This document shows, one piece after another, positions 45,725 through 56,732 of a stretch of 64,000 nt of DNA; positions within the stretch are counted from its first letter, which is position 1, and each line of letters opens with the position of its first letter. Both the position numbers and the translations under genes were made by a program. The DNA is from Bradyrhizobium yuanmingense (GTDB taxonomy: Bacteria > Pseudomonadota > Alphaproteobacteria > Rhizobiales > Xanthobacteraceae). The stretch spans positions 186,001-250,000 of the forward strand of contig NZ_JARFML010000005.1 of the NCBI RefSeq assembly GCF_029167105.1, written 5' to 3'. Under the pieces are notes generated by a model. The model was not told where the DNA came from. It made no database searches and worked only from the letters and a program-made list of their open reading frames with translations.

Positions 45725-46363
45725 ATGATCATCGCCATTGACGGGCCCGCGGCTTCGGGGAAGGGGACGCTCGGCAAGCGTCTCGCCCACCATTACGGCT
45801 ATCGTCATCTCGATACCGGCGTGATCTATCGCGCGGTCGCCTATGCCCTGATGCAGTCGGGGCACGATCTCAACGACGAGGCGGCCGCGGTGCAGGCCGC
45901 GTTGGAGCTCGATCCCGAAAAGTTCGGCAATCCTGCGCTGAAGACCCAGAAGGCCGGCGAGGGTGCCTCGATCGTCTCGGCCATCCCCAGGGTTCGCGAG
46001 GTCCTGGTCAATTTCCAGCGTCAGTTCGCGGCCGATCCGCCCGGCGCCGTGCTCGACGGCCGCGATATTGGAACCGTGATCTGCCCCCATGCCGACGTGA
46101 AGATCTTCGTGGTCGCCGACCCCAGGGTCCGCGCCCGCCGCCGCACCATGGAGGCCAGGGCGCGGGGCGAGGAGGCGGACGAGGCGGCCGTGCTCGCCGA
46201 CATCCTCCAGCGTGACGAACGTGACAAGAATCGGCCGATTGCGCCTTTGAAACCGGCCCCGGATGCTTACTTGCTAGATAACTCCCAACTGGATATAGAA
46301 GGCGGCGTCCGGGCCGCCATCGACATTATCGAGGCTGTCCGAGCGGGCCGGTCGCGGGGTTAA
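45725..46363 (+). CDS. cmk: Cytidylate kinase
   Basis: A 212-residue (d)CMP kinase needed for nucleotide recycling and DNA precursors. The P-loop is [11 protein letters not shown] near residues 5-15; [17 protein letters not shown] binds the nucleotide, [19 protein letters not shown] is the CMP-specific segment, and [13 protein letters not shown] the lid. It starts five bases after the putative antitoxin gene and leads into rpsA, the usual cmk-rpsA order. Confidence 0.95.
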   Translation: MIIAIDGPAASGKGTLGKRLAHHYGYRHLDTGVIYRAVAYALMQSGHDLNDEAAAVQAALELDPEKFGNPALKTQKAGEGASIVSAIPRVREVLVNFQRQFAADPPGAVLDGRDIGTVICPHADVKIFVVADPRVRARRRTMEARARGEEADEAAVLADILQRDERDKNRPIAPLKPAPDAYLLDNSQLDIEGGVRAAIDIIEAVRAGRSRG

Positions 46364-46630
46364 GCCGCCGCCGTCATTGGAGGAAGTGCCCGCTCCCGCT
46401 CTTTGAGGTCGATACGCTTCGTCCCGGTTTCGGGACCGGCGCGATCCAGGTTCCGGACAAAGCTTTCAACGTATCGAACGCGCGGGCCTCAGCCGGCCCG
46501 CTTCCGCTGTTCTGGTCGCTGGATCGGGGCAACGAGCGGTCGCTCGAAGGTCTTGCGGACCTTCCGACACTGCGCGCGCGATGCGCCCATGAACCCAACG
46601 GCCGGCAAGACATCCGCAACTGGAGAACAA
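46364..46630 (+). promoter_or_regulatory. rpsA leader region
   Basis: A 267-base untranslated stretch between cmk and rpsA. It contains the hairpin GCGGGCCTCAGCCGGCCCGC near 46482-46501, without a T run, and AGTGCCCGCTCCCGCTCTTT close to cmk. A long leader fits the known autogenous control of ribosomal protein S1 in other bacteria; no specific binding motif is recognisable. Confidence 0.4.
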
Positions 46631-48337
46631 ATGGCTTCGACTTCCGCTGATACCTATAGCCCGTCGCGCGACGATTTCGCCGCGATGCTCGACGAGTCCT
46701 TCGCAGGCGGCAACCTGCAGGAAAGCTCCGTCGTCAAGGGCAAGGTGGTTGCAATTGAAAAGGACATGGCCGTCATCGACGTCGGCCTGAAGACCGAGGG
46801 CCGCGTCGCGCTGCGCGAATTTTCCGGCCCCGGCCGTGAGAGCGACCTCAAGGTCGGCGACGAGGTGGAAGTGTTCCTCGATCGCATCGAAAACGCCCTC
46901 GGCGAAGCCGTGCTGTCGCGCGACAAGGCGCGCCGCGAAGAGAGCTGGGGCAAGCTGGAGAAGGCATTCCAGAACAACGAGAAGGTCAACGGCGTCATCT
47001 TCAACCAGGTCAAGGGCGGCTTCACCGTCGACCTCGACGGTGCCGTGGCCTTCCTGCCGCGCTCGCAGGTCGACATCCGTCCGATCCGCGACGTTGCGCC
47101 GCTGATGAACAACTCGCAGCCGTTCCAGATCCTGAAGATGGACCGCCGCCGCGGCAACATCGTCGTGTCCCGCCGCACGGTTCTGGAAGAGACCCGCGCC
47201 GAGCAGCGCCAGGAGCTGGTGCAGAACCTCGAAGAGGGTCAGGTCATCGACGGCGTGGTCAAGAACATCACCGATTACGGTGCGTTCGTTGACCTCGGCG
47301 GCATCGACGGCCTCCTGCACGTCACCGACATCGCGTGGCGCCGCGTCAACCACCCGACCGAGGTGCTCTCGATCGGCCAGACCGTGAAGGTCAAGATCAT
47401 CAAGATCAACCACGAGACGCACCGCATCTCGCTGGGCATGAAGCAGCTGCTGGACGATCCGTGGCAGGGCATCGAAGCCAAGTACCCGCTGGGTGCCCGC
47501 TTTACCGGCCGCGTCACCAACATCACCGACTACGGTGCGTTCGTCGAGCTCGAGCCGGGCATCGAAGGCCTGATCCACGTCTCCGAGATGTCGTGGACCA
47601 AGAAGAACATGCACCCCGGCAAGATCGTGTCGACCTCGCAGGAAGTCGATGTGCAGGTGCTGGAAGTCGATTCCGTCAAGCGCCGCATCTCGCTCGGCCT
47701 CAAGCAGACCATGCGCAACCCCTGGGAGGTCTTCGTCGAGAAGCACCCGACCGGTTCGGTGGTCGAGGGCGAGGTCAAGAACAAGACCGAGTTCGGTCTG
47801 TTCCTGGGCCTCGAGGGCGACGTCGACGGCATGGTCCACCTCTCCGATCTCGACTGGAAGCTTCCGGGCGAGCAGGTGATCGACAACTACAAAAAGGGCG
47901 ACATGGTGAAGGCCGTGGTGCTCGATGTGGACGTCGAGAAGGAGCGCATCTCGCTCGGCATCAAGCAGCTCGAAGGCGACCCCTTCGCCGAGCCGGGCGA
48001 TGTCAAGAAGGGCGCGGTCGTGACCTGCGAAGTGCTCGAAGTGAAGGAGAGCGGTATCGAGGTGAAGATCGCCGGTACCGACTTCACCACCTTCATCAAG
48101 CGCTCGGAGCTCGCCCGTGACCGCAACGACCAGCGCGCCGAACGCTTCGCCGTCGGCGAGAAGGTCGATGCCCGCGTGATCCAGTTCGACAAGAAGGCCC
48201 GCAAGGTCCAGGTGTCGATCAAGGCGCTCGAAGTCGCCGAAGAGAAGGAAGCCATCGCGCAGTACGGCTCCTCGGATTCGGGTGCGACGCTGGGCGACAT
48301 CCTCGGCACCGCGCTCAAGAACCGCGACAGCAAGTAA
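46631..48337 (+). CDS. rpsA: 30S ribosomal protein S1
   Basis: A 568-residue mRNA-binding ribosomal protein with six S1 (OB-fold) repeats. Clear repeats include GKVVAIEKDMAVIDVGLKTE, GVVKNITDYGAFVDLGGIDG, GRVTNITDYGAFVELEPGIE and GEVKNKTEFGLFLGLEGD. It docks mRNA on the 30S subunit. GGAG lies eight bases before the ATG. A strong terminator follows the stop. Confidence 0.97.
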   Translation: MASTSADTYSPSRDDFAAMLDESFAGGNLQESSVVKGKVVAIEKDMAVIDVGLKTEGRVALREFSGPGRESDLKVGDEVEVFLDRIENALGEAVLSRDKARREESWGKLEKAFQNNEKVNGVIFNQVKGGFTVDLDGAVAFLPRSQVDIRPIRDVAPLMNNSQPFQILKMDRRRGNIVVSRRTVLEETRAEQRQELVQNLEEGQVIDGVVKNITDYGAFVDLGGIDGLLHVTDIAWRRVNHPTEVLSIGQTVKVKIIKINHETHRISLGMKQLLDDPWQGIEAKYPLGARFTGRVTNITDYGAFVELEPGIEGLIHVSEMSWTKKNMHPGKIVSTSQEVDVQVLEVDSVKRRISLGLKQTMRNPWEVFVEKHPTGSVVEGEVKNKTEFGLFLGLEGDVDGMVHLSDLDWKLPGEQVIDNYKKGDMVKAVVLDVDVEKERISLGIKQLEGDPFAEPGDVKKGAVVTCEVLEVKESGIEVKIAGTDFTTFIKRSELARDRNDQRAERFAVGEKVDARVIQFDKKARKVQVSIKALEVAEEKEAIAQYGSSDSGATLGDILGTALKNRDSK

Positions 48338-48364
48338 GCGAAACGTACGTTTCGCTGCATCAAG

Positions 48365-48390
48365 GCCCCGGCGCAAGCCGGGGCTTTTTT
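48365..48390 (+). terminator. Terminator of rpsA
   Basis: GCCCCGGC-GCAA-GCCGGGGC (48365-48384) is followed by six T residues, 28 bases after the rpsA stop. Confidence 0.93.
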
Positions 48391-48408
48391 GTTGTGGCAT
48401 ACTCGACT

Positions 48409-48560
48409 GTCGTCCCGGGGCGCGCGAAGCGCGAGCCCGGGACCCATAACCACAGGATCAAGTTCGACGAAGACTTGGAGTTGCCAGCTCGCTCGACGAC
48501 TCCTCCTTGGGGTTATGGATCCCCGCCCCCGTGCGCAATTGCGCACTAGGCGGGGATGAC
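48409..48560. repeat. Palindromic intergenic repeat, family B
   Basis: It opens with GTCGTCCCGGGGCGCGCGAA, has a CCCATAACC / GGTTATGG pair in the middle, and closes with GCGGGGATGAC after a GTGCGCAATTGCGCAC palindrome. It fills most of the gap between rpsA and sppA; the remaining ~140 bases before sppA should hold its promoter. Confidence 0.82.
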
Positions 48561-48699
48561 GACTGAGTTTGCGGCGACTTTCTCGCCCCGCTCACAGCCT
48601 TGTTTTCTTCAAATTGGCCCGCAATTGATGTATCGAGATAAGCCGATGGTCACGCCGTGACGGCACAACGCGCCTGATCTTTCATTTGGAGATATTCCG

Positions 48700-49680
48700 A
48701 TGTCGCTCGATTCGGACATCATCGTCGATCGCCGCAGGATCCGCCGCAAGCTGACGTTCTGGCGTGTGATGGCGGCGCTGATCGCGATCGCGGCGATTGC
48801 AAGCTTCGCGCTGATTGCGACGCCCGGTGCACGCGGCACCCTCGCATCCGCCGGCTCGATCGCGCGCGTCCAGATCGAGGGATTGATCCGCAGCGATTCC
48901 GACCGCACGCAGGCGCTGGAGCGGCTCGAGAACTCGCAGGCGGCCGCCGTCATCGTTCACATCAACTCGCCGGGCGGCACCACCGCCGGCTCCGAGCAGC
49001 TCTATGACTCGCTGGTCCGTCTCAAGGCGAAAAAGCCGCTGGTGGTGGTGGTCGAGGGGCTAGCTGCCTCCGGGGGCTACATCACCGCGATTGCGAGCGA
49101 CCACATCGTCGCCCAGCAAAGCTCGCTGGTCGGCTCCATCGGGGTGCTGTTCCAGTACCCCAACGTCTCCGAGCTCATGAAGACCATCGGCGTCAAGGTC
49201 GAGGAGGTGAAGTCCTCGCCGCTGAAGGCCGCGCCCAACGGTTTCGAGCCGACCAGTCCCGAGGCGCGCGCCGCGCTCGATGCGCTGGTGAAGGATTCCT
49301 ATGCCTGGTTCAAGGGGATGGTGAAGGAGCGGCGTGGCATGGATGACACGCAGCTCGAAAAAGTCGCGGACGGCCGGGTCTTCACCGGGCGCCAGGCGAT
49401 CGATCTCAAGCTGATCGACCAGATCGGCGACGAGAAGACGGCCGTGACCTGGCTGGTTGAGCAGAAAGGCGTCAAGAAGGGCCTTCCCGTGCGCGATTAC
49501 AAGCTTCAGCCGCGCTTCGGCGACCTGCCGTTCCTGAAGACCGCGGCCGCATTGACGCTGGAAGCGCTCGGTTTGGGCTCGATCGCGCACCAGATCGGGC
49601 AAACCGGCGTCGCGCAGGCGGTGGACCGGCTCGGAATGGATGGAATGCTGGCCCTGTGGCAGCCGGCCGCGTCCAACTGA
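48700..49680 (+). CDS. sppA: Signal peptide peptidase SppA
   Basis: A 326-residue membrane-bound serine protease that degrades cleaved signal peptides. One N-terminal helix (FWRVMAALIAIAAIASFALI) anchors it. The Ser/Lys dyad is Ser124 in GLAASGGYITA and Lys176 in SSPLKAAP. VGSIGVLFQYPN and RVFTGRQAIDLKLID are conserved. At about 36 kDa this is the short, single-domain form. It leads to ihfB. Confidence 0.94.
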   Translation: MSLDSDIIVDRRRIRRKLTFWRVMAALIAIAAIASFALIATPGARGTLASAGSIARVQIEGLIRSDSDRTQALERLENSQAAAVIVHINSPGGTTAGSEQLYDSLVRLKAKKPLVVVVEGLAASGGYITAIASDHIVAQQSSLVGSIGVLFQYPNVSELMKTIGVKVEEVKSSPLKAAPNGFEPTSPEARAALDALVKDSYAWFKGMVKERRGMDDTQLEKVADGRVFTGRQAIDLKLIDQIGDEKTAVTWLVEQKGVKKGLPVRDYKLQPRFGDLPFLKTAAALTLEALGLGSIAHQIGQTGVAQAVDRLGMDGMLALWQPAASN

Positions 49681-49852
49681 CCGTCGGCAAGCGAGTTTCA
49701 GAGCTTTTTCCCGTCTGACGCGTGTCGGCGCAGCCTGCTTTTTCGGCATTTGTCACGCATTTTCACGACGCCCATCCTTGATTTAGCGTCTTGACAGATC
49801 ACGGTATTTTCACGGAAATGGTCATCCGCACGCTTCCGGGTCCTATCTCTCG

Positions 49853-50158
49853 ATGATCAAATCCGAACTTGTTCAGCGTATCGCCGAGCACAACCCGCAT
49901 CTGTACCAGCGGGATGTCGAGAACATTGTGAATGCGATTCTCGAAGAGATCGTAGCGGCGCTTGCACGCGGTGATCGCGTCGAGCTGCGCGGCTTCGGTG
50001 CCTTCTCGGTCAAGCATCGCCCTGCGCGCGCAGGGCGCAATCCACGCACCGGCGCCCATGTGCCCGTCGATCAGAAGAGTGTTCCGTTCTTCAAGACCGG
50101 CAAGGAAATGCGCGAGCGGCTGAACCGCGACCATCCGGATCCCGGCGGCGCAGACTGA
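49853..50158 (+). CDS. ihfB: Integration host factor subunit beta
   Basis: A 101-residue DNA-bending protein that pairs with IHF-alpha and supports sigma-54 promoters, replication and recombination. [33 protein letters not shown] is the dimer body start; the beta-arm contains the conserved GRNPRTG and the Pro that intercalates DNA, and [15 protein letters not shown] closes it. sppA-ihfB is a common alphaproteobacterial order. Confidence 0.95.
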   Translation: MIKSELVQRIAEHNPHLYQRDVENIVNAILEEIVAALARGDRVELRGFGAFSVKHRPARAGRNPRTGAHVPVDQKSVPFFKTGKEMRERLNRDHPDPGGAD

Positions 50159-50240
50159 AGCGCGATGTGAGCGCGCTTTAGGGTTTTTCGCGGTCGCACA
50201 AGATGCGGCTGCAAGCTTGATTCGAAGCGAGCGAAGCGAG

Positions 50241-50633
50241 ATGCGAAAGTTCCTGACCGCGCTGATCGTGCTTCCGCTGGGCCTGATCCTGGCGGCGTTC
50301 GCCGTCGCCAACAGGCATTTCGTCACCGTCTCCTTCGACCCCTTCATTGCGGACGACCCCGCGCTGTCGATCACCCTGCCGCTGTTCCTGCTGCTGATCT
50401 TGGTGGCGGCCTTGGGCGTTGTCGCGGGCGGCTCTGCCGTCTGGTTCGGCCAGCGGCGCTGGCGGCGCGCGGCGCGCCGGAACGATGCGGAGGCCCGGGC
50501 CGTCAGGGCCGAACTGGCCGATCTGCGCGCCCAGGCGGCCGCAGCGAAAGCGGAGCCCCAGCGCCTTCCCGTTCCCTCCGGGATGGGCCTGTACGGGCCC
50601 GTCGGGCGAGACAAGCAGCGCGCGACGTTGTAG
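50241..50633 (+). CDS. LapA-domain inner-membrane protein
   Basis: A 130-residue protein with two helices, LTALIVLPLGLILAAFAVAN and LPLFLLLILVAALGVVAGG, joined by a short periplasmic loop (RHFVTVSFDPF), the DUF1049/LapA pattern. A basic, Ala-rich coiled-coil-like tail (ADLRAQAAAAKAEP) faces the cytoplasm. In E. coli LapA works with LapB in controlling LPS synthesis; no lapB is seen here. The start at 50241 was chosen over an in-frame ATG at 50217 because the helix follows directly. Confidence 0.82.
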   Translation: MRKFLTALIVLPLGLILAAFAVANRHFVTVSFDPFIADDPALSITLPLFLLLILVAALGVVAGGSAVWFGQRRWRRAARRNDAEARAVRAELADLRAQAAAAKAEPQRLPVPSGMGLYGPVGRDKQRATL

Positions 50634-50700
50634 AAGCGGCCCCGACCGAAAAGCCCCGTTTTCCGGCCGCGGACCCGCGGCCTTCACCTGCTTTGAGACC

Positions 50701-51368
50701 ATGTCCCTGCTCGTCAAGATCTGCGGCCTGTCCACGCCCGAGACGCTCGAAACGGCGCTCGAGGCGGGCGCCGACATGGTCGGGTTCGTGTTCTTTCCGC
50801 CGTCGCCCCGGCACCTGTCCCTGGAGCTCGGCCGTGACCTCGGCCGTCAGGTGCAGCGGCGCGCGCTCAAGGTGGCGCTCACGGTCGATGCCGATGACGC
50901 AACGCTCGACAACATCATGGACGCGCTGTCGCCGGACATTTTCCAGCTGCATGGCAAAGAGAGCGTCGCGCGGCTGCGCGACATCAAGCAACGCTTCGGC
51001 CGCCCGGTGATGAAGGCGGTCCCGGTCGCGACATCAGCCGATCTCGCGGTGCTGCCCGGCTACGCCGCGGTCGCCGACCGCATCCTGTTCGATGCGCGCG
51101 CGCCGAAGGATGCGACGCGGCCCGGAGGATTGGGCGCGCCGTTCGACTGGCGCCTCCTGGACAATCTCGATCTGAAACTGCCCTACATGGTCTCGGGCGG
51201 GCTGCACGCCGACAATCTGGCCGAGGCGCTCCGCGTCACCCGCGCCGGCGGCGTCGACGTGTCCTCGGGTGTCGAGAGCGCTCCCGGTGTCAAGGATCCC
51301 GACATGATCAAGGCCTTCATCCGCGCCGCGCGCGCAAGCAAAGATGCAAGTCAAGAGTTGAGCGTCCG

Positions 51369-51372
<4 letters not shown>
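50701..51372 (+). CDS. trpF: Phosphoribosylanthranilate isomerase
   Basis: The third specific step of tryptophan synthesis. The 223-residue TIM barrel has [20 protein letters not shown] with the catalytic Cys8, [35 protein letters not shown] with the general-acid Asp, and [14 protein letters not shown] for phosphate binding. It overlaps trpB by ATGA, so trpF-trpB-trpA is one operon. Confidence 0.96.
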
Positions 51373-52579
<1,207 letters not shown>

Positions 52580-52583
<4 letters not shown>

Positions 52584-53416
52584 CCACGCGTATCGATACC
52601 CGTTTTGCCGAGCTGAAGAGCCAAGGCCGCGCGGCCTTTGTCACCTATGTGATGGCCGGCGATCCCGATCCCGCGACCTCGCTCGAGATCGTCAAGGCGC
52701 TGCCGAAGTCCGGCGCCGACGTCATCGAACTCGGCATTCCCTTCACCGATCCGATGGCGGACGGTCCTTCGATCCAGGCTGCCGGCCTGCGTGCGCTCAA
52801 GGTCGGCATGACCTTGAAGAAGACGCTGGAGCTGGTGCGCGACTTCCGCAAGGACGACAATGTCACGCCGCTGGTGCTGATGGGCTATTACAATCCGATC
52901 TACATCTACGGTGTCGACAAGTTCTTGGCTGATGCCAAGACGGCCGGCGTCGACGGCCTGATCATCGTCGATTTGCCGCCGGAGGAAGACGACGAGCTCT
53001 GCATTCCTGCGCTGAAGGCGGGGCTCAACTTCATTCGCCTGGCGACCCCGACCACCGACGACAAGCGCTTACCTGCGGTACTCGCGAACACGTCAGGCTT
53101 TGTCTATTACGTCTCGATCGCCGGCATCACCGGTGCGGCGGCGGCGGACGCCAATGCCGTTGGCGAAGCTGTCGCGCGTATCAAGCGGCATACCAGGCTG
53201 CCGATCTGCGTCGGTTTTGGCATCCGCACGCCGGAGGCGGCGCGCGCCATTGCCGAGAAGGCCGATGGTTCGGTGGTCGGCACCGCGCTGGTCGATGCGC
53301 TCAAGAACAGCCTCGATGCCGAGGGACGGGCGACCGCCAAAACCGTTAACGCCGTCGCCGAATTGACGGCCGCCCTGGCCCAGGGCGTCAAGGGCGCGCA
53401 GCAGGCGGCGGAATAG
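52580..53416 (+). CDS. trpA: Tryptophan synthase alpha chain
   Basis: A 278-residue TIM barrel that cleaves indole-3-glycerol phosphate. The catalytic Glu50 and Asp61 lie in [26 protein letters not shown]-type loop is present as [13 protein letters not shown], and [15 protein letters not shown] binds phosphate. The start is GTG overlapping the trpB stop (GTGA). Confidence 0.97.
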
Positions 53417-53525
53417 GCCATAATTCCGCTGTTGGGACGGGCGACACGGCGGCTTGCCGGGCAGATGTCCGGCCGCCATATATCCTTCAGGCGATTCCCA
53501 GCGGGATCGCACATCGGAGCAAACC

Positions 53526-54467
53526 ATGAACTGGCTTACCAATGTGGTCCGGCCGAAGATCCGCAACATGCTGCGGCGGGAGACGCCGGAGAATCTGTGG
53601 ATCAAGTGCCCGGATTCCGGACAGCTCGTGTTCTACAAGGACGTCGAGGCCAACCAGTTCGTCATCCCCGGCTCGAACTATCACATGCGCATGGGCGCGG
53701 TGGCGCGTCTCAAGTCGATCTTCGACAACGAGACCTGGTTCGACGTGGCGCTGCCCGAGGTCACGCCTGACCCGCTCAAGTTCCGTGATGAGAAGAAATA
53801 TGTCGATCGCATCAAGGATGCGCGGGCGCGGACCAATCTGAACGATGCGGTCAAGGTCGGCTACGGCAAGCTCGAAGGCGCCGCCGTCGTCGTCGCCGTG
53901 CAGGATTTCGACTTCATGGGAGGCTCGCTCGGCATGGCCGCGGGCGAAGCCATCGTGCGCGGGATGGAGCTTGCGGTCGAGAAGAAGTCGCCGTTCATCG
54001 TGTTCGCCGCGAGCGGCGGCGCACGCATGCAAGAAGGCATTTTGTCCCTGATGCAGATGCCGCGCACCACCGTTGCGGTACAGATGCTGCGCGAGGCAAA
54101 GCTGCCCTACATCGTCGTGCTGACCAATCCCACCACCGGCGGCGTCACCGCGTCCTATGCGATGCTCGGTGACGTGCAGATCGCCGAGCCCGGCGCGCTG
54201 ATCGGCTTTGCCGGTGCGCGCGTGATCGAGCAGACCATCCGCGAGAAGCTGCCTGAAGGTTTCCAGCGCGCCGAGTACCTCAAGGAGCACGGCATGGTCG
54301 ACATGGTCGTGCATCGCCACGAGCTGCGTCCGACCCTGGCGCGGCTCTGCCGCCTCTTGACCAAGGCGCCGGCGCAGGAAGGTGCATCGAAGTCCGTGCA
54401 GCCGGTCGCCAGCCCGGCGCAGATCGTATCCGCCGCCGAGACGGCGCCGGCAGCGCCGCACGCGTGA
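53526..54467 (+). CDS. accD: Acetyl-CoA carboxylase carboxyltransferase subunit beta
   Basis: AccD with AccA moves the carboxyl group from biotin to acetyl-CoA, the committed step of fatty-acid synthesis. The 313-residue protein has the crotonase-fold core ([57 protein letters not shown]). The N-terminal zinc ribbon is degenerate: where E. coli has four Cys, only the first remains (IKCPDSGQL, then [11 protein letters not shown]). It follows trpA by 109 bases and overlaps folC. Confidence 0.95.
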   Translation: MNWLTNVVRPKIRNMLRRETPENLWIKCPDSGQLVFYKDVEANQFVIPGSNYHMRMGAVARLKSIFDNETWFDVALPEVTPDPLKFRDEKKYVDRIKDARARTNLNDAVKVGYGKLEGAAVVVAVQDFDFMGGSLGMAAGEAIVRGMELAVEKKSPFIVFAASGGARMQEGILSLMQMPRTTVAVQMLREAKLPYIVVLTNPTTGGVTASYAMLGDVQIAEPGALIGFAGARVIEQTIREKLPEGFQRAEYLKEHGMVDMVVHRHELRPTLARLCRLLTKAPAQEGASKSVQPVASPAQIVSAAETAPAAPHA

Positions 54468-55807
54468 ACGCCTCCCCTGACAGTGCAAAGACACCGCTCG
54501 GTGAGTTGATCGGGCGGCTGTCGGCCCTGCATCAGAAGCGCATCGATCTCGGACTGGAGCGGATGCTCCGTCTGCTCGAACGGCTCGGCCACCCCGAGCG
54601 TAAGCTGCCGCCGGTGATCCACATTGCCGGCACCAACGGCAAGGGCTCGACGCTTGCTTACCTTCGCGCGACGCTGGAGGCTTCAGGTCTGCGCGTCCAC
54701 GCCTATACGTCCCCCTATCTCGTCCGTATCAACGAATGCTTCCGGCTTGGATGCGTTGGCGGCGGCGTGCTCGTCGGCGACGACGAGCTGCGCGCGGCGT
54801 TGGAAGCGGTCGAGCGCGTCAATGCCGGCGAGCCCGCGACATTGTTCGAGCTGAAGACCGCGGCTGCCTTCCGGCTGTTCGCGCAGAACCCGGCCGACAT
54901 CGTGCTGCTCGAAGTCGGGCTCGGCGGCCGGCTGGATTCGACCAACGTGGTCGATCAGCCGGCGGCCTCTGTGATCACGCCCGTCAGCATGGATCACATG
55001 GATTTCCTCGGCGATACGCTGGCATCGATTGCCGGCGAGAAGGCCGCGATCATCAAGCGCGGCGTGCCCGTGATTTGCGCCGAGCAGATGCCGGAGGCGA
55101 TGGCCGTGATCGAAGCGCAGGCGAGGCGCATGCGTGCGCCGCTGTTCGCCGCAGGCGAGAGCTGGCACGTCAATGTCGAGCGCGGACGTCTGGTCTATTC
55201 CGACGATCGCGGCTTGATGGACCTGCCGGCGCCGCGTCTGTTCGGCCGCCACCAATTCGCCAATGCCGGGCTTGCGATCGCGACGCTGCGCGCGCTGCCG
55301 ACCATCAAGGTCAACCACGCCGCGTTCGAGGCCGGAATCGTCGGCGCCGAATGGCCGGCGCGGATGCAGCGCCTCACCTCGGGCGAGTTGCTGTCCTGGG
55401 GTCCGCAGGGCTCGGAGATCTGGCTCGACGGCGGCCACAATGCCGAGGGCGGCCGCGTGGCGGCGGCCGCCCTCGGCGATCTCGAAGAGCGGGTGTCGCG
55501 ACCGCTGGTGATCATCGCCGGGATGATGGCCAACAAGGACGCGCACGCCTTCCTCGCCAATTTCGCCGGCCTCACCCGTCACATCATCGCAGTGCCGATT
55601 CCCGACACCGAGAATGCGATGCCGGTCGACCGTCTCGCCGACGCCGCACGCAGCCTCGGCATGCGCGTCGAGCCCGCCCCTGGCGTCGAAGCCGCCCTGC
55701 GCGCGCTGGCGCAGCTTGCCTACGACCTGCCGCCGCGCATCCTGATCACCGGCTCGCTGTATCTCGCCGGCCACGTGCTGGCCATCAACGGCACGCCGCC
55801 TGCATGA
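54464..55807 (+). CDS. folC: Bifunctional folylpolyglutamate synthase/dihydrofolate synthase
   Basis: A 447-residue Mur-ligase-fold enzyme that adds glutamate to folates and dihydropteroate. [17 protein letters not shown] is the P-loop; [25 protein letters not shown] and [20 protein letters not shown] are family signatures. GTG start overlapping the accD stop by four bases; accD-folC is a conserved pair. Confidence 0.95.
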   Translation: MNASPDSAKTPLGELIGRLSALHQKRIDLGLERMLRLLERLGHPERKLPPVIHIAGTNGKGSTLAYLRATLEASGLRVHAYTSPYLVRINECFRLGCVGGGVLVGDDELRAALEAVERVNAGEPATLFELKTAAAFRLFAQNPADIVLLEVGLGGRLDSTNVVDQPAASVITPVSMDHMDFLGDTLASIAGEKAAIIKRGVPVICAEQMPEAMAVIEAQARRMRAPLFAAGESWHVNVERGRLVYSDDRGLMDLPAPRLFGRHQFANAGLAIATLRALPTIKVNHAAFEAGIVGAEWPARMQRLTSGELLSWGPQGSEIWLDGGHNAEGGRVAAAALGDLEERVSRPLVIIAGMMANKDAHAFLANFAGLTRHIIAVPIPDTENAMPVDRLADAARSLGMRVEPAPGVEAALRALAQLAYDLPPRILITGSLYLAGHVLAINGTPPA

Positions 55808-55808
55808 G

Positions 55809-55917
55809 TTTCGTGTCCCGGACGCGCGAAGCGCGAGCCGGGACCCAGAATGCCGCGACATAGGCCCCGGCTCTGCAGCGCACCGCGGAAGCCGCGCCGC
55901 GCCGCGTCCGGGGCACG
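55809..55917. repeat. Palindromic intergenic repeat, family B (degenerate)
   Basis: TTTCGTGTCCCGGACGCGCG opens and CGCGTCCGGGGCACGAAA closes the element, with GCGCGAAGCGCG-type internal arms. It fills the folC-phosphoesterase gap. Confidence 0.75.
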
Positions 55918-55927
55918 AAAGAGAGAA

Positions 55928-56674
55928 ATGCCAATGCGTTTTGCCGCGATTGCCGACATCCACGGAAACTATCTCGCGCTGGAGGCCGTGCTCGCCGACA
56001 TCCGCGCGCTCGGTATTGCCGACATCGTCAATCTCGGCGACATGCTGAGTGGCCCGCTGGATGCGCGCCGCACCATCGAGACCCTGATGCCGCTCGATGC
56101 CGTGCACGTCCTCGGCAATCACGATCGCTATCTGCTCGACCGTCCGCCGCAGAAGATGGGCTCGTGGGATCGCCCCGCCTACGAACAGCTCGACGCCGCG
56201 CAACTCGACTGGCTGCGCACGCAGCCGATGACGCGCGTCTTCCGTGAGCAGGTGTTCCTGTGTCACGCGACGCCCGGCAGCGACGAGGTGTACTGGCTCG
56301 ACACCGTCCATCCCGACGGCACGGTGGCGCTGTCGCCGCTCGACCGGATCGAGCAACTCGCCCAAGGCATCACGCAATCGCTGATCCTGTGCGCCCACAC
56401 CCATCTCGCTCGCTCGGTGCGCCTGCGCGACGGCCGGCTGATCGTCAATCCCGGCAGCGTCGGCAGCCCCGGCTATCGCGACAAGCATCCGTTCCCGCAT
56501 GTCGTCGAGGCCGGCACGCCGCACGCGCGCTATGCGATCCTCGAACGCGTCGATGGTTCCTGGCAGGTGACGTTCCGCCACGTCGTGTATGATCACGAGG
56601 CCATGGCCGCGCTTGCACGGCGCAATGGGCAACCTGAGCTGGCGAACGCGCTCGCGACGGGGTGGATCGGGTAA
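55928..56674 (+). CDS. Metallophosphoesterase family protein
   Basis: A 248-residue calcineurin-type phosphoesterase. The metal-binding motifs appear in order: IADIHGN (D-x-H), VNLGDMLSGP (GD), VLGNHDRY (GNHD), LCHATPG and CAHTHLARS (H-x-H), then NPGSVGSPGYRD. The group resembles YfcE/DR1281-like phosphodiesterases; the physiological substrate is unknown. ATG at 55934 is an equally possible start. Confidence 0.87.
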   Translation: MPMRFAAIADIHGNYLALEAVLADIRALGIADIVNLGDMLSGPLDARRTIETLMPLDAVHVLGNHDRYLLDRPPQKMGSWDRPAYEQLDAAQLDWLRTQPMTRVFREQVFLCHATPGSDEVYWLDTVHPDGTVALSPLDRIEQLAQGITQSLILCAHTHLARSVRLRDGRLIVNPGSVGSPGYRDKHPFPHVVEAGTPHARYAILERVDGSWQVTFRHVVYDHEAMAALARRNGQPELANALATGWIG

Positions 56675-56684
56675 ATCCTCTCGT

Positions 56685-56726
56685 GTCCCGGCCCTGCAGC
56701 GCTTCGCGCTGCGTCCGGGGCACGAG
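56685..56726. repeat. Short palindrome, family B end
   Basis: GTGTCCCGGCCCTGCAGCGC and GCTGCGTCCGGGGCACGAG form an imperfect hairpin between the convergent phosphoesterase and DNA-ligase genes. Confidence 0.65.
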
Positions 56727-56732
56727 GCGGCC

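Noticed and set aside
46466..48400. 644-codon minus-strand frame opposite rpsA
   Set aside because: Antisense to ribosomal protein S1 with repetitive Leu/Asp/His content mirroring the S1 repeats; no independent coding evidence.
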